NCBI GenBank assembly: GCA_028284445.1
Contig: JANQRS010000023.1
Span: forward strand, 101,331 to 165,330
DNA from: Calditrichia bacterium
GTDB taxonomy: Bacteria; Calditrichota; Calditrichia; RBG-13-44-9; J075
Direction of reading: 5' to 3'
DNA length: 64,000 nucleotides
The position numbers were made by a program, and so were the translations under genes. Under the pieces are notes generated by a model. The model saw only the letters and a program-made list of their open reading frames with translations. It ran no database searches and had not been told where the DNA came from. Positions 9,121 to 19,504 of this stretch are shown one piece after another. Position 1 is the first letter of the stretch; each line of letters opens with the position of its first letter.

Positions 9121-9522
9121 TTACCAAACGTAACAGAGCACTTCTCCACCGACGCGCTGCCGGCGTGCTTCTCTTTCGGTAATAATACCCTTGGACGTAC
9201 TGAGGATTGCAATCCCCATATTATTCTTCACACGCGGTAATTCATCGACACCAACGTAGAGACGACGTCCTGGCTTGCTCACTCTTTTCAGCTCGTGAAT
9301 AACGGACTCCCCGCTTTGCGGCACATACTTCAGGAAGATACGAATGGACCCCTGAAGTCCGTCATCTATCACGATGTAGTTCTGAATAAACTTCTGATCA
9401 TACAGAATTTTTGTCATACTCTTCTTCAAACGCGAAGCCGGAATATCAACGATCCGATGATTGGCTTGAATCGCATTGCGGATCCGTGTCAAAAAATCTG
9501 CAATAGGATCTGTCATGGACAT
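9121..9522 (-). CDS. rpsH: Small ribosomal subunit protein uS8
   Basis: A 133-residue 16S-rRNA-binding protein and, in E. coli, the translational repressor of the spc operon. Signatures: [24 protein letters not shown] and the C-terminal [20 protein letters not shown] second ATG two codons in is possible, but the first has AGGAG nine bases upstream. Confidence 0.97.
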   Translation of the reverse strand: MSMTDPIADFLTRIRNAIQANHRIVDIPASRLKKSMTKILYDQKFIQNYIVIDDGLQGSIRIFLKYVPQSGESVIHELKRVSKPGRRLYVGVDELPRVKNNMGIAILSTSKGIITEREARRQRVGGEVLCYVW

Positions 9523-9541
9523 AACTAAACTCTCCTAATGT

Positions 9542-9727
9542 TTACCAACTGGCCTTGGTTACGCCAGGGATCTCGCCGTTATTTGCCAACTCTCTGAAAC
9601 AGATACGGCAGATGCCGAATTTGCGGTAGTATGCTCTCGGGCGTCCGCAACGCCGGCAGCGATTATATTCTCTTACTTTAAATTTTTGCTTCCGCTTCGC
9701 TTTTGCGATAAGTGCTTTCTTAGCCAA
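9542..9727 (-). CDS. rpsN: Small ribosomal subunit protein uS14, zinc type (TTG start)
   Basis: The 61-residue short form of uS14. Four Zn-binding cysteines (24, 27, 40, 43) form two CxxC pairs around [11 protein letters not shown]. The start is TTG, supported by the MAKKA-type beginning and GGGAG nine bases upstream. It lies in its normal place between rplE and rpsH. Confidence 0.97.
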   Translation of the reverse strand: MAKKALIAKAKRKQKFKVREYNRCRRCGRPRAYYRKFGICRICFRELANNGEIPGVTKASW

Positions 9728-9742
9728 GGTATATATCTCCCG

Positions 9743-10300
9743 TTAGTCTTTCTTCTTGAATGGCATACCAAAGTTCTTCAGAAGCTCAAATGCTTCTTCA
9801 TCGCTGCTGGCGCTGGTTACGAATGTAATATTCAATCCGCGAATATGATCAACTTTATCAACGTTGATTTCAGGAAAGATAATTTGTTCGCGCGCCCCAA
9901 CCGAGTAGTTACCGCGACCATCAAATGACTTGTCGGGCAGACCACGGAAGTCACGAATTCTCGGCACGGCCAGATTAATAAACCGTTCAAGGAACTCATA
10001 CATCAGGTCGCCGCGCAGCGTTACCCGACAGCCAATTTTCATACCTTCACGAAGCTTGAAATTCGAGATGGACTTCTTGGCTGCTGTAATTTCTGCTTTC
10101 TGGCCAGTAATCATAGCCAACTCTTCTGCTGCACGTTCCAGTAATTTCGGATCAGCGATCGCATCACCCACGCCCATGTTTACGCAGATCTTCTGCAAGC
10201 GGGGAATTTGCATAGGATTCTTATAGCCGAAGCGTTTCATCATTGCCGGCATAATATCGCTGCTAAATTGCTCTTTCAGTCTCGGTGTATAGTTTTTCAT
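9743..10300 (-). CDS. rplE: Large ribosomal subunit protein uL5
   Basis: A 185-residue protein that binds 5S rRNA and contacts P-site tRNA. Motifs: [48 protein letters not shown] and [15 protein letters not shown]. Length and position (after rplX, before rpsN) are normal. Confidence 0.97.
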   Translation of the reverse strand: MKNYTPRLKEQFSSDIMPAMMKRFGYKNPMQIPRLQKICVNMGVGDAIADPKLLERAAEELAMITGQKAEITAAKKSISNFKLREGMKIGCRVTLRGDLMYEFLERFINLAVPRIRDFRGLPDKSFDGRGNYSVGAREQIIFPEINVDKVDHIRGLNITFVTSASSDEEAFELLKNFGMPFKKKD

Positions 10301-10317
10301 TTTCCGAATAACCTTCT

Positions 10318-10641
10318 TTAAATAATTTCCTCACCGGCGCATTCCGGGTTCTTGGCAACTCGCACCTTGCTGCCATCTTTCAGCACTTTAAATCCAACCC
10401 GGGTCGGCAATCCGCTCTTCGGAGCAATCAACATCAGATTGGACATATGGATCGGCCCTTCGGCCTCCAGGATGCCGCCTTGCGGCAGCTGCTGGGTAGG
10501 ACGCGTATGACGCTTGGTCATGTTCACGCCTTCAACAATCACCTGATTGGTATTGGGGAATACTTTCAGCACTTTGCCCTTGGCTCCCCGGTCATCACCA
10601 CTGATAACCACTACCATATCATCTTTTTTAATCTTCTTCAT
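10318..10641 (-). CDS. rplX: Large ribosomal subunit protein uL24
   Basis: A 107-residue 50S assembly initiator with a KOW domain: [18 protein letters not shown] followed by [15 protein letters not shown], then IHMSNLMLI. Usual length. It lies 17 bases after rplN and 17 before rplE. Confidence 0.97.
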   Translation of the reverse strand: MKKIKKDDMVVVISGDDRGAKGKVLKVFPNTNQVIVEGVNMTKRHTRPTQQLPQGGILEAEGPIHMSNLMLIAPKSGLPTRVGFKVLKDGSKVRVAKNPECAGEEII

Positions 10642-10658
10642 CTCTCGAACATCCTCTC

Positions 10659-11027
10659 TTATAACACTTCAGGTGCGAGTGATACAATCTTCATAAAGTC
10701 TTTTTCTCTTAATTCTCTGGCGACAGGACCGAAAATACGGGTACCCCGTGGCTCACCGTTCCCATCGAGCAAGACTGCCGCGTTCTCATCAAAGCGGATA
10801 TAAGATCCGTCTCTGCGGCGAACTTCTTTCTTGGTCCGCACGATAACTGCCCGGGACACATCACCTTTCTTTACCGGGGCATTCGGGATCGCGCTCTTGA
10901 CAGAGACTACAATGATATCACCGATCGAACCGTATTTTTTACCCGAACCGCCTAACACCCGAATACACATAATTTTCTTGGCGCCAGAGTTATCGGCGAC
11001 GCTCAACCGGGTCAATTCCTGGATCAT
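10659..11027 (-). CDS. rplN: Large ribosomal subunit protein uL14
   Basis: A 122-residue protein at the subunit interface. It starts [18 protein letters not shown] and contains the family signature [19 protein letters not shown], then FDENAAVLL and [14 protein letters not shown]. Normal length and order. Confidence 0.98.
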   Translation of the reverse strand: MIQELTRLSVADNSGAKKIMCIRVLGGSGKKYGSIGDIIVVSVKSAIPNAPVKKGDVSRAVIVRTKKEVRRRDGSYIRFDENAAVLLDGNGEPRGTRIFGPVARELREKDFMKIVSLAPEVL

Positions 11028-11052
11028 GACTTAACCTCAACGGCTTAATATA

Positions 11053-11307
11053 TTATTTCACTTTCTCAATAATTTCTATGATGCGCCAGCGCTTGGTCTT
11101 GCTGTATGGCCGTGTTTCCATAATCTTGACCTTATCGCCAATATCGCAGGTATTTTCTGCATCGTGCGCTTTAAACTTGGTGGTTTGTTTCAGGAACTTC
11201 TTGTAAAGCTTATGCCTTACCGACCGTTCAACGGCAACCACAACAGTCTTGTCCATTTTATTGCTGACAACAAGACCAACACGCGTTTTTCGAATACCTC
11301 GTTCCAT
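11053..11307 (-). CDS. rpsQ: Small ribosomal subunit protein uS17
   Basis: An 84-residue OB-fold 30S protein: [20 protein letters not shown], then a basic region and the signature [19 protein letters not shown]. It lies between rpmC and rplN, as usual. Confidence 0.97.
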   Translation of the reverse strand: MERGIRKTRVGLVVSNKMDKTVVVAVERSVRHKLYKKFLKQTTKFKAHDAENTCDIGDKVKIMETRPYSKTKRWRIIEIIEKVK

Positions 11308-11327
11308 ATCTTAACAGTACCTATAGG

Positions 11328-11543
11328 TTATGATTCAACAGTTGGCTCGGAAATACCCAAATCATACTCGCGAAGGAGGGTCTTGATGCGGGCGATATCC
11401 TTCCGCACGATCCCGATTCTGCTGGGACTGACCATCTGATGGGTTGCCTTCTGAATCCGCAGATTTGCCATTTCATCAAGCAAATCTTCAAGCTTTTCTT
11501 TTAACTCTTCCGCAGGAAGCGTTCTATATTCCGAAGCTTTCAT
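11328..11543 (-). CDS. rpmC: Large ribosomal subunit protein uL29
   Basis: A 71-residue two-helix protein at the tunnel exit, a docking site for trigger factor and SRP. It shows MKASEYRTLPAEELKEKL, ANLRIQKATHQ and the signature IGIVRKDIARIKTLL. Five bases separate it from rplP. Confidence 0.96.
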   Translation of the reverse strand: MKASEYRTLPAEELKEKLEDLLDEMANLRIQKATHQMVSPSRIGIVRKDIARIKTLLREYDLGISEPTVES

Positions 11544-11548
11544 TCGAT

Positions 11549-11968
11549 CTATTCTCCAACTACTTTACGGGTCACAAACTTGGTCTTGATCGGGAGCTTA
11601 TGAGCAGCAAGACGCATCGCTTCTTTGGCGATGTCTTCCGATACACCGGAGAGTTCAAACATAATTCGTCCCGGTTTCACAACAGCTACCCAATACTCCG
11701 GCGACCCTTTACCTTTACCCATACGGGTTTCCGCAGGCTTCTTGGTTACAGGCTTGTCCGGGAAAATCCGAATCCAGACCTTACCACCACGCTTGATGTA
11801 ACGGGTCATGGCGATACGAGCTGCTTCGATCTGACGGCTGGTAATCCAATGGGCTTCCATTGCTTTCAAGCCGTACTGTCCAAAGGTCACCTGGCTGCCG
11901 CGCTGGGCTTTGCCCCGCTTGCGACCGCGCTGATGTTTTCTATACTTAATTCTTTTGGGCATTAACAT
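11549..11968 (-). CDS. rplP: Large ribosomal subunit protein uL16
   Basis: A 139-residue protein near the A site. Motifs: [58 protein letters not shown] and [13 protein letters not shown]. Two ATGs (11968 and 11962) compete. The first has AGGAG nine bases upstream; the second gives the more usual MPKR start. Confidence 0.97.
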   Translation of the reverse strand: MLMPKRIKYRKHQRGRKRGKAQRGSQVTFGQYGLKAMEAHWITSRQIEAARIAMTRYIKRGGKVWIRIFPDKPVTKKPAETRMGKGKGSPEYWVAVVKPGRIMFELSGVSEDIAKEAMRLAAHKLPIKTKFVTRKVVGE

Positions 11969-11981
11969 GGGTCAATTCTCC

Positions 11982-12617
11982 TCACGCTTTCTCGCCAATA
12001 ACTTCACCGTGATAAATCCATACTTTTACGCCGATACAACCATAGGTTGTAATCGCAGTGGCAGTCGCATAGTCAATATCCGCGCGCAGGGTATGCAGCG
12101 GGATGCGGCCTTCCTTGTAGCTTTCGGTACGGGCCATTTCTGCACCGCCCAATCGTCCGGAGGTCGTAATCTTGATCCCTTCGGCACCAAGACGGATCGA
12201 CGACGTAATCGCACGCTTCATCGCACGGCGGAAAGACACTTTGCCTTCCAACTGACGAGCGATATTCTGGGCAACCAGGTACGCGTCCACTTCCGGATGC
12301 TTGATCTCGCTGATGTTAATCTGGATCTCTTTGTTGACGAGCTTCTTCAGCTCTTCCTTCAACTTATCGACCTCAGCACCTTTCTTGCCGATTACCACAC
12401 CCGGACGCGCCGTGTGAATCGTAATCAGAATGCGACGGGCGGTACGCTCGATCTCAACTCGCGAAATGGCGCCGTCAGACATACGCTGACGAACATACCG
12501 GCGAATCAACAAGTCTTCATTGAGCTTGTCGGCAAAATTCTTCTCATCAAACCACTGTGAGTTCCAGGTCTTGATGAAGCCAAGTCGATATCCAATCGGA
12601 TTACTTTTCTGACCCAA
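11982..12617 (-). CDS. rpsC: Small ribosomal subunit protein uS3 (TTG start)
   Basis: A 211-residue 30S head protein with a KH domain ([20 protein letters not shown]) and the signature [20 protein letters not shown] in the C-terminal domain. The start is TTG (family [13 protein letters not shown]) with GGAGG eight bases upstream. The 114-base gap to rplV is long for this cluster and shows no convincing gene. Confidence 0.97.
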   Translation of the reverse strand: MGQKSNPIGYRLGFIKTWNSQWFDEKNFADKLNEDLLIRRYVRQRMSDGAISRVEIERTARRILITIHTARPGVVIGKKGAEVDKLKEELKKLVNKEIQINISEIKHPEVDAYLVAQNIARQLEGKVSFRRAMKRAITSSIRLGAEGIKITTSGRLGGAEMARTESYKEGRIPLHTLRADIDYATATAITTYGCIGVKVWIYHGEVIGEKA

Positions 12618-12731
12618 ACTATTATCCTCCGAAATACAATCTTTATCGCACGGATTGCCGAGTGAGCAAATCCGGCTTTATTCAACAACTGTTTTGTCAT
12701 TCAACTGACGGCGCCGGGCACAGTCAGATTA

Positions 12732-13103
12732 TCAGCCTTTGTCTTCGATAGTGATCGAGATATGGCTTGTCTTGCGGCGAATCCGGCCTACACGTCCCAT
12801 GGACATCGGACGAAAGCGGCGCAGGGTTGGTCCCTGATCTACGGATGCGCTCTTGACGAAAATATCGGATGTAGAAATGGTGCCGGATTCGTCGCGGTCG
12901 TAGAAATTCGACACCGCGGAACGCAAGGTCTTTTCGATTGCGCCGGCAGCCCGCTTCGGGGTAAAGTGAAGAATATTCAATGCTTCTTCAACATTCTTCC
13001 CCTTGATCATGTTGAGCACACGTCTCACCTTAAGGGGCGACATCCTAACATATTTTTGTTTTGCTACAGCTTTCATTTTCTTCCCAAACGTTTTGTATGG
13101 CAT
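12732..13103 (-). CDS. rplV: Large ribosomal subunit protein uL22
   Basis: A 123-residue protein lining the exit tunnel. It shows AKQKYVRMSPLKVRRVLNMI, AVSNFYDRD and the signature DQGPTLRRFRPMSMGRVGRI. An ATG at 13076 (MKAVAKQ) matches the usual family start better and has GGGAAG upstream, so the first nine residues are uncertain. Confidence 0.96.
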   Translation of the reverse strand: MPYKTFGKKMKAVAKQKYVRMSPLKVRRVLNMIKGKNVEEALNILHFTPKRAAGAIEKTLRSAVSNFYDRDESGTISTSDIFVKSASVDQGPTLRRFRPMSMGRVGRIRRKTSHISITIEDKG

Positions 13104-13137
13104 CTTTCGGCCAATAGCCGCTTACCAGCAAGCAGGT

Positions 13138-13422
13138 TTAGCGAACTCTTGAGCCCCGCTCAGATTTCCCGGCATGACCGCGGTAAGTGCGGGTCAATGC
13201 AAATTCACCGAGTTTATGTCCAACCATGTTTTCAGTTATGTATACCGGGATGAACTTGATCCCGTTATGCACAGCGATGGTATGACCGATATATTCCGGC
13301 GGAATTGTGCTTCTACGTGCCCAGGTTTTGATGACCTTTTTTTGCCCCTGGTCATTCAGATTCTGAATTTTCTTGTAGAGCTTTGGCTCGATGTAAGGAC
13401 CTTTTTTTAAAGATCTGGACAT
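13138..13422 (-). CDS. rpsS: Small ribosomal subunit protein uS19
   Basis: A 94-residue 30S head protein: [39 protein letters not shown], then [18 protein letters not shown]. It ends with the usual basic tail. It lies between rplB and rplV. Confidence 0.98.
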   Translation of the reverse strand: MSRSLKKGPYIEPKLYKKIQNLNDQGQKKVIKTWARRSTIPPEYIGHTIAVHNGIKFIPVYITENMVGHKLGEFALTRTYRGHAGKSERGSRVR

Positions 13423-13435
13423 ATTCTCAACTTCC

Positions 13436-14260
13436 TTACTTGCGACGTTTAACGATCAACTTAGATGACTGCTTACTTTTCTTACGTGTCTTCAGCCCTT
13501 TGGAGAGCTGCCCCCAGGGTGAACAAGGATGGCGTCCACCGGAGGACCGGCCTTCGCCACCACCCATCGGGTGATCTACCGGGTTCATCGCAACGCCACG
13601 CACATTCGGGCGGCGACCTTTCCAGCGGGAGCGACCGGCTTTACCAAGCGACATATTGAAGTGGTCGGAATTACCAACACTACCGAGTGTCGCAAAGCAG
13701 TTCAGGCGAAACTTGCGAATTTCACCGGAAGGCATCTTCAGCAAGGCATACCCACCTTCTTTTGCCATCAGCTGTACGCTTGCGCCAGCGCTTCTGGCAA
13801 CCTGACCACCTTTACCGGGCACCATTTCGATATTGTGAACAGTCATACCCAGCGGAATCTTTTCCAGCGGCAAGGCATTTCCCGGGCTGATTGCAGCGTT
13901 TTCACCTGCAACAACGGTATCACCAACATTCAGCTTATCCGGTGCAAGGATGTAGCGCTTTTCGCCGTCAGCATAGAACAGCAGAGCTATCCGCGCACTG
14001 CGATTCGGATCGTATTCGATGGCAGCAACTTTGGCCGGCACATCGTGCTTATTACGCTTGAAATCAACAATCCGATATTTTCTTTTGTGTCCACCGCCAC
14101 GCTGCCATGACGTAATACGTCCTTTATTATTACGACCGCCGCTTCTGCTCTTAGATTGAACCAGCGCGCGCTCCGGCTTTTGCTTCGTAATGTCTTCTCT
14201 GGAGACATCAATGCGAAAGCGCAGGTCGGGTGTGGTCGGTTTATATTTCTTTAAAGCCAT
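13436..14260 (-). CDS. rplB: Large ribosomal subunit protein uL2
   Basis: A 274-residue core 50S protein needed for subunit joining. Motifs: [44 protein letters not shown], and the C-terminal signature [18 protein letters not shown] that includes the conserved His near the peptidyl-transferase centre. Usual length. Confidence 0.98.
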   Translation of the reverse strand: MALKKYKPTTPDLRFRIDVSREDITKQKPERALVQSKSRSGGRNNKGRITSWQRGGGHKRKYRIVDFKRNKHDVPAKVAAIEYDPNRSARIALLFYADGEKRYILAPDKLNVGDTVVAGENAAISPGNALPLEKIPLGMTVHNIEMVPGKGGQVARSAGASVQLMAKEGGYALLKMPSGEIRKFRLNCFATLGSVGNSDHFNMSLGKAGRSRWKGRRPNVRGVAMNPVDHPMGGGEGRSSGGRHPCSPWGQLSKGLKTRKKSKQSSKLIVKRRK

Positions 14261-14289
14261 AATCCTTCTCCGGGACTCAGAACATTAGG

Positions 14290-14592
14290 TTATGTTGTTT
14301 CAATAAAATCAAGCTTACTATCTTCATCGAGCGTTACAAACGCCTTTTTGTAGCTGGAGGTAAAACCGGATACCCGGCCACCTTTTGTGAAACGCTGCCG
14401 GGGCTTGCCCTTCACGTTTACAATGCGTACGCTCTTAACACCCACGTTGAAACGCTTCGCAATCGCATACTTTACTTCAATCTTATTGGCGTTCTTATGC
14501 ACCTTGAAGATATACTGATTGCTTTCTTCCTGAATCCGGAGGGCTTTTTCCGTCAGGATGGGCTCAATGACAACTTCTCTGGGATCTCTCAT
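14290..14592 (-). CDS. rplW: Large ribosomal subunit protein uL23
   Basis: A 100-residue tunnel-exit protein: REVVIEPILTEKALRIQEE, YIFKVHKNANKIEVKYAIAK and VNVKGKPRQR. Its ATG overlaps the rplD stop by four bases (ATGA), so the two are probably translationally coupled. Confidence 0.97.
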   Translation of the reverse strand: MRDPREVVIEPILTEKALRIQEESNQYIFKVHKNANKIEVKYAIAKRFNVGVKSVRIVNVKGKPRQRFTKGGRVSGFTSSYKKAFVTLDEDSKLDFIETT

Positions 14593-15218
14593 TTCGCGAG
14601 CACCTCATTGATAATGTCTACCGCTCCTTTTTGCAGCACCACAACCTCGGCATTCAGTATGTCGTAGGCAGAAAACTCCGGCGCCTTGAGAACTGATTTA
14701 TAAGGAATATTGCGAGCGGACTTATACAGGTTTTGATCATAATCAGCAGTGAGAAACAGCACTTTGCGGGCATCAATCTTGAGACTATCAAGAAGATCAA
14801 CAAAGTTACGGGTCTTCGGCGCTTCAAAGTTAAAGTCTTCAACAATCATCAGCTTTTCGTCTTTCGCCTTGTATGACAGGGCAGAGCGACGGGCCAGCTT
14901 TTTAATCTTCTTGGGAAGATCCTGGCGATAGCTGCGTGGTTGCGGACCAAATGCGCGGCCACCGCCTACCATATGCGGAGCGCGAATTGTTCCCTGGCGC
15001 GCACGCCCGGTTCCTTTTTGACGAAAAGGCTTCCGGCCACCACCTCGAACTGCAGAGCGGTTTTTTACGCTGTGGGTCCCTTGCCGCTGATTAGCAAGAT
15101 AGGCCTTTACGGCCAGATAGAGCACGTGGTCGTTCGGCTCGATGCCAAATACATCGGCGGACAGCTCCACTTTCTCTTTGCTCATTTTACCATTTGTCTT
15201 TAAAACACCAAGTTGCAT
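14589..15218 (-). CDS. rplD: Large ribosomal subunit protein uL4
   Basis: A 209-residue protein with an extended loop into the exit tunnel; in E. coli it also represses the S10 operon. It shows RQGTHSVKNRSAVRGGGRKPF, GTGRARQGTIRAPHMVGGG and RRSALSYKAKDEKL. An upstream GTG at 15230 is in frame, but the ATG at 15218 (MQLGVLKTNGK) matches the family start and is preceded by GTGAG. Confidence 0.95.
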   Translation of the reverse strand: MQLGVLKTNGKMSKEKVELSADVFGIEPNDHVLYLAVKAYLANQRQGTHSVKNRSAVRGGGRKPFRQKGTGRARQGTIRAPHMVGGGRAFGPQPRSYRQDLPKKIKKLARRSALSYKAKDEKLMIVEDFNFEAPKTRNFVDLLDSLKIDARKVLFLTADYDQNLYKSARNIPYKSVLKAPEFSAYDILNAEVVVLQKGAVDIINEVLAK

Positions 15219-15244
15219 GTTCAAACTCACTATTATGCGATCTG

Positions 15245-15865
15245 TTATGATTTGTGAATTTCTACAAAACTGTTTCTGGAGCCCGGAATCGAACCCTTTA
15301 CAAAAAGCAGGTTGTTTTCAACATCTACTTTAACAATGCTCAATCCATCGATGGTCTTGCGCTTGCCGCCCATGCGACCAGCCATACGGGTTCCTTTTAG
15401 TACTTTAGACGGATAAGAGCTCTGTCCGATCGAACCCGGATGACGCAAACGATCGGACTGTCCGTGAGTCTTCCGGCCACCACCAAAATTGTAACGCTTA
15501 ACAACACCGGCAAAACCACGCCCCTTACTCAACCCGGACACTTTCACAACATCACCTTCTTCGAAGATCGATGCATTGACAACATCACCGGGCTGCGGCT
15601 CGTCATCGCCATACAGGGAAAACTCCCTGACAAAACGCAATGCCGGCGCCTTGGCCTTCTTGAAATGCCCTATCAAAGGCTTGGTGGTATTCTTTTCTTT
15701 CTTCTCATCAAAGCCGAGTTGAACGGCACGATAACCGTCATGCTCTGCACTCTTCACCTGCAACACATAGCACGGACCAGCTTCGACAACTGTCACTGGA
15801 ACCATGTTGCCCGTCTCATCAAAGATGCGTGTCATGCCGATTTTCTTACCCAGCAAACCGTTCAT
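15245..15865 (-). CDS. rplC: Large ribosomal subunit protein uL3
   Basis: A 206-residue 50S assembly protein. It starts MNGLLGKKIGMTRIFDETG and contains GRGFAGVVKRYNFGGGRKTH, the methylated-Gln region of the family, and RLRHPGSIGQSSYPSKVLKG, then MAGRMG. An in-frame TTG at 15877 overlaps the likely ribosome site itself (TTGGAG), so the ATG at 15865 is the real start. Confidence 0.97.
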   Translation of the reverse strand: MNGLLGKKIGMTRIFDETGNMVPVTVVEAGPCYVLQVKSAEHDGYRAVQLGFDEKKEKNTTKPLIGHFKKAKAPALRFVREFSLYGDDEPQPGDVVNASIFEEGDVVKVSGLSKGRGFAGVVKRYNFGGGRKTHGQSDRLRHPGSIGQSSYPSKVLKGTRMAGRMGGKRKTIDGLSIVKVDVENNLLFVKGSIPGSRNSFVEIHKS

Positions 15866-15905
15866 TGTTTTCTCCAAGATCTATTCTTTTGTCTTTTCTA
15901 AATCA

Positions 15906-16214
15906 TCAAGTCTTAATTTCGATATCCACACCAGCCGGCAGTTCCAGCTTCATTAACTGATCGATAGTCTTGTTGGTTGCGTTATGAATATCAATCAGGC
16001 GCTTGTGGATGCGAATCTCGAACTGTTCACGAGACTTCTTATCTACGTGAGGTGACCGCAAGACCGTAAATACGCTGCGACGAGTCGGCAACGGAATCGG
16101 GCCGGAAATCAAGGCGCCGGTTGTCTTGGCGGTAGTAATAATTTTTTCAGAAGACTTGTCGATCAAATGATGATCATAAGCCTTGAGTTTGATGCGAATA
16201 CTTTGACCAGGCAC
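15906..16214 (-). CDS. rpsJ: Small ribosomal subunit protein uS10
   Basis: A 102-residue 30S protein that is also NusE, a partner of NusB/NusG in antitermination. Motifs: [40 protein letters not shown] and [13 protein letters not shown]. It starts at GTG with GGGAG five bases upstream. It follows fusA by only 17 bases, so the str and S10 operons are joined without tuf. Confidence 0.98.
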   Translation of the reverse strand: MPGQSIRIKLKAYDHHLIDKSSEKIITTAKTTGALISGPIPLPTRRSVFTVLRSPHVDKKSREQFEIRIHKRLIDIHNATNKTIDQLMKLELPAGVDIEIKT

Positions 16215-16231
16215 GGGAACTCCCTTTTCTC

Positions 16232-18316
16232 TTACTTACCTTTGATAGTTTCTACGATCTTTTCGGCAATGTCTCGCGGCAGTTTTTCGTAATGATCAAA
16301 CTGCATCGAGTATACCGCACGTCCTTGTGTAACTGAACGCAATGATGTTGCGTACCCAAACATTTCACCAAGCGGAACAAAGGAGGAAATCACCTGAGCA
16401 TCTTTACGGGGCAAGATGCCGGCAACCCGACCGCGACGCGAGTTCAGGTCACCAATCACATCGCCCATATACTCTTCAGGCACAACAACTTCCACATCCA
16501 TAATCGGCTCAAGCAATACAGAGCGGCCTTTGTTCATCGCTTCTTTCATCCCCATCGAGCCGGCAATTTTAAAGGCCATCTCGCTTGAATCAACGTCGTG
16601 ATAAGACCCGTCAACCAGACGCACTTTAACGTCAACAACCGGATAACCGGCCAATTGGCCATTATTCAGGGCTTCAACCACGCCGTTCTTCACAGCAGGG
16701 ATATATTCACGCGGGACAACCCCGCCAACAATCTTATCTTCAAACTCAAAGCCCTTACCCTTTTCATTGGGCTCAACTTCAAGCTCTACATGTCCATACT
16801 GACCACGGCCACCACTCTGGCGGACAAACTTGCCTTCGACGGAGACGGCTTTGGTAATGGTTTCCTTGTAAGCAACTTGCGGCTTACCAACTCGCGCATC
16901 GACCTTAAACTCTCGCAAGAGACGGTCGACAATAATCTCCAAATGCAATTCGCCCATACCGCTAATCAGGGTCTGACCGGTATCATCATCTGTCTTCACG
17001 CGAAAGGTCGGATCTTCATCAGCCAGCTTCACCAGCGATTCAGTGAGTTTATCTGCATCAGCTTTGGACTTCGGCTCAATAGCAACGGAAATAACCGGCT
17101 CCGGAAAATTCATCGATTCCAGCAACAGCGGCTTGTCAGCTGCACAAAGAGAGTGACCGGTACGGGTCACCTTCAAACCGACGGCAGCGGCGATATCGCC
17201 GGCGCATACTTCATCAATATCTTCACGGGTATTGGCGTGCATCTGCAGAATACGTCCCAGACGCTCTTTCTTTTCCGCACTTGCATTGTAGATATAGCTT
17301 CCTGCCTTCGCAGTCCCGCTATACACCCGAAAATAGGTCAGCTTCCCAACATAGGGATCCGTCATAATTTTGAATGCCAGAGCTGTAAACGGCTCGTCAT
17401 TGCTGGCACTGCGGGCAACCACTTCTTCCGAGCGCGGACGCACGCCTTCAATCGGCGGCACATCCAGCGGAGACGGGAGATAATCGATGATCGCATCCAA
17501 CAAACGCTGCACCCCTTTGTTCTTAAAAGCAGAGCCGAGCATAACCGGAATGAAAGAATTATCAAGCACAGCTTGACGAACTGCCGCTTTGACATCTTCC
17601 GTGGAAAGCTCTTCACCTTCGAGATATTTTTCGAGGAGGGTATCATCCGATTCAGCCACTGCTTCCAGCAACTTTGTGCGGTATTCTTCAGCCTTATCAG
17701 CGAGGTCGCGCGGAATTTCTTCTTCGAAGATCTGCATACCAAGCGAATTCTCGTCGAAGACAACAGCTTTCATCTTCACCAAGTCAACCAGACCGGTAAA
17801 CATCTCGCCATCACCCATCGGAATCTGCAGCGGCACCGGGTTGGCACCAAGACGCAGGCGAATCATTTCCAGCACATTATAGAAATCGGCGCCCACGCGA
17901 TCCATCTTATTAACAAAAGCGATGCGCGGTACGCCGTATTTATCAGCCTGACGCCAGACGGTTTCCGACTGTGGCTCGACGCCCCCTACAGCACAGAAGA
18001 GTGCAACAGCACCATCCAATACTCTTAGAGATCGTTCTACCTCAGCAGTAAAATCTACGTGACCAGGTGTATCAATTATATTTATCTGATGACCATCCCA
18101 CATGGCAGTCGTTGCAGCAGAAGTAATGGTAATACCACGTTCTTTCTCCTGCTCCATCCAGTCCATTGTTGCAGAACCTTCATGAACTTCACCCATGCGA
18201 TGTAAACGTCCAGTATAAAAAAGGATTCGTTCGGTGGTGGTCGTCTTACCAGCATCAATATGAGCCATGATGCCTATATTTCTAATCTTGTCTAGAGGAA
18301 CTCTTTTTGTCGCCAT
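16232..18316 (-). CDS. fusA: Elongation factor G
   Basis: The 694-residue translocation GTPase. Domain I has the P-loop [15 protein letters not shown], the switch region [19 protein letters not shown] and [10 protein letters not shown]. Later domains show [24 protein letters not shown] and the C-terminal [16 protein letters not shown]. Full length and intact. It lies between rpsG and rpsJ. Confidence 0.98.
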   Translation of the reverse strand: MATKRVPLDKIRNIGIMAHIDAGKTTTTERILFYTGRLHRMGEVHEGSATMDWMEQEKERGITITSAATTAMWDGHQINIIDTPGHVDFTAEVERSLRVLDGAVALFCAVGGVEPQSETVWRQADKYGVPRIAFVNKMDRVGADFYNVLEMIRLRLGANPVPLQIPMGDGEMFTGLVDLVKMKAVVFDENSLGMQIFEEEIPRDLADKAEEYRTKLLEAVAESDDTLLEKYLEGEELSTEDVKAAVRQAVLDNSFIPVMLGSAFKNKGVQRLLDAIIDYLPSPLDVPPIEGVRPRSEEVVARSASNDEPFTALAFKIMTDPYVGKLTYFRVYSGTAKAGSYIYNASAEKKERLGRILQMHANTREDIDEVCAGDIAAAVGLKVTRTGHSLCAADKPLLLESMNFPEPVISVAIEPKSKADADKLTESLVKLADEDPTFRVKTDDDTGQTLISGMGELHLEIIVDRLLREFKVDARVGKPQVAYKETITKAVSVEGKFVRQSGGRGQYGHVELEVEPNEKGKGFEFEDKIVGGVVPREYIPAVKNGVVEALNNGQLAGYPVVDVKVRLVDGSYHDVDSSEMAFKIAGSMGMKEAMNKGRSVLLEPIMDVEVVVPEEYMGDVIGDLNSRRGRVAGILPRKDAQVISSFVPLGEMFGYATSLRSVTQGRAVYSMQFDHYEKLPRDIAEKIVETIKGK

Positions 18317-18345
18317 TTTACAAAGATCTACTGTCCTTTACAGCT

Positions 18346-18822
<477 letters not shown>

Positions 18823-18836
18823 TCAAATCAATTTCG

Positions 18837-19208
18837 TTACTTGGGGCGTTTAGCGCCATACTTCGAACGACCCTGACGGCGATCGTCCACACCACTTGCA
18901 TCGAGCGTACCACGAATAATGTGATAGCGCACACCGGGTAAATCTTTCACACGACCACCGCGAATCATAACAATAGAGTGCTCTTGCAGGTTGTGACCTT
19001 CACCAGGAATGTAGGCAGTTACCTCCATACCGTTGGTCAAACGCACCCTGGCAACCTTGCGCAAAGCCGAGTTCGGCTTCTTCGGCGTTGTGGTGTAAAC
19101 CCTCGTACAAACACCGCGGCGCTGCGGACAACTACCAAGTGCAGGGGCCTTGTTTTTCTTCAAAATTTTCTTTCGCCCTGACCGAACTAACTGATTAATC
19201 GTTGGCAA
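18837..19208 (-). CDS. rpsL: Small ribosomal subunit protein uS12 (TTG start)
   Basis: A 123-residue decoding-centre protein. [11 protein letters not shown] opens it, [16 protein letters not shown] and [17 protein letters not shown] follow. Lys43 and Lys88, where streptomycin resistance usually arises, are wild type; Asp89, the usual methylthiolation site, is present. The start is TTG with AAGGAG six bases upstream. It is the first gene after a 296-base gap, so a promoter lies upstream. Confidence 0.98.
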   Translation of the reverse strand: MPTINQLVRSGRKKILKKNKAPALGSCPQRRGVCTRVYTTTPKKPNSALRKVARVRLTNGMEVTAYIPGEGHNLQEHSIVMIRGGRVKDLPGVRYHIIRGTLDASGVDDRRQGRSKYGAKRPK

Positions 19209-19247
19209 AGTATTCTCCTTACTATTCTGAAAAAGTCACAGACTCTC

Positions 19248-19276
19248 AAAGTAATACACTAAGCTCTACTTGTCAA
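19248..19276 (-). promoter_or_regulatory. Candidate sigma-70-type promoter for the rpsL-fusA-S10 run
   Basis: On the minus strand a perfect TTGACA (19276-19271) is followed 17 bases later by TACTTT (19253-19248), with TATTAC also nearby. It lies 40-70 bases upstream of the rpsL start. The -35 is strong and the -10 weak, so the exact start point is uncertain. Confidence 0.45.
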
Positions 19277-19364
19277 CCTGATTTTTAAATCCTTTTAAAG
19301 ATTTATTTAACATTCTAAATCTTCATACAGGCAGACAACAAGCCAGGTTGATGTCCTTAACATA

Positions 19365-19399
19365 GACGTGTTCCACGCTCTTTCGAGGTGGAACACGTC
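19365..19399 (-). terminator. Strong hairpin between rpoC and rpsL
   Basis: A perfect 12-bp stem (19365-19376 with 19388-19399) is capped on the minus strand by CTC-GAAA-GAG, a three-pair extension closed by a GAAA tetraloop. It lies 106 bases after the rpoC stop. There is no clear T run after it on the minus strand, so it may be a processing signal, a rho-dependent end or a weak terminator. Confidence 0.55.
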
Positions 19400-19504
19400 C
19401 TGTTATTTCTAATTTATTTTAGGCTTACTTTTGGTAGGGTGGTTTTAGGGGTCTAGCCTATCACAACACACAACCAACAAAGTTAAGAGAATAGCGAAAG
19501 AGTC

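Noticed and set aside
12506..12700. 64-codon frame in the rpsC-rplV gap
   Set aside because: It reads out of frame into rpsC and has no family match.
16598..18028. 476-codon frame opposite fusA
   Set aside because: It is the antisense shadow of an intact EF-G gene, with no recognisable domain.
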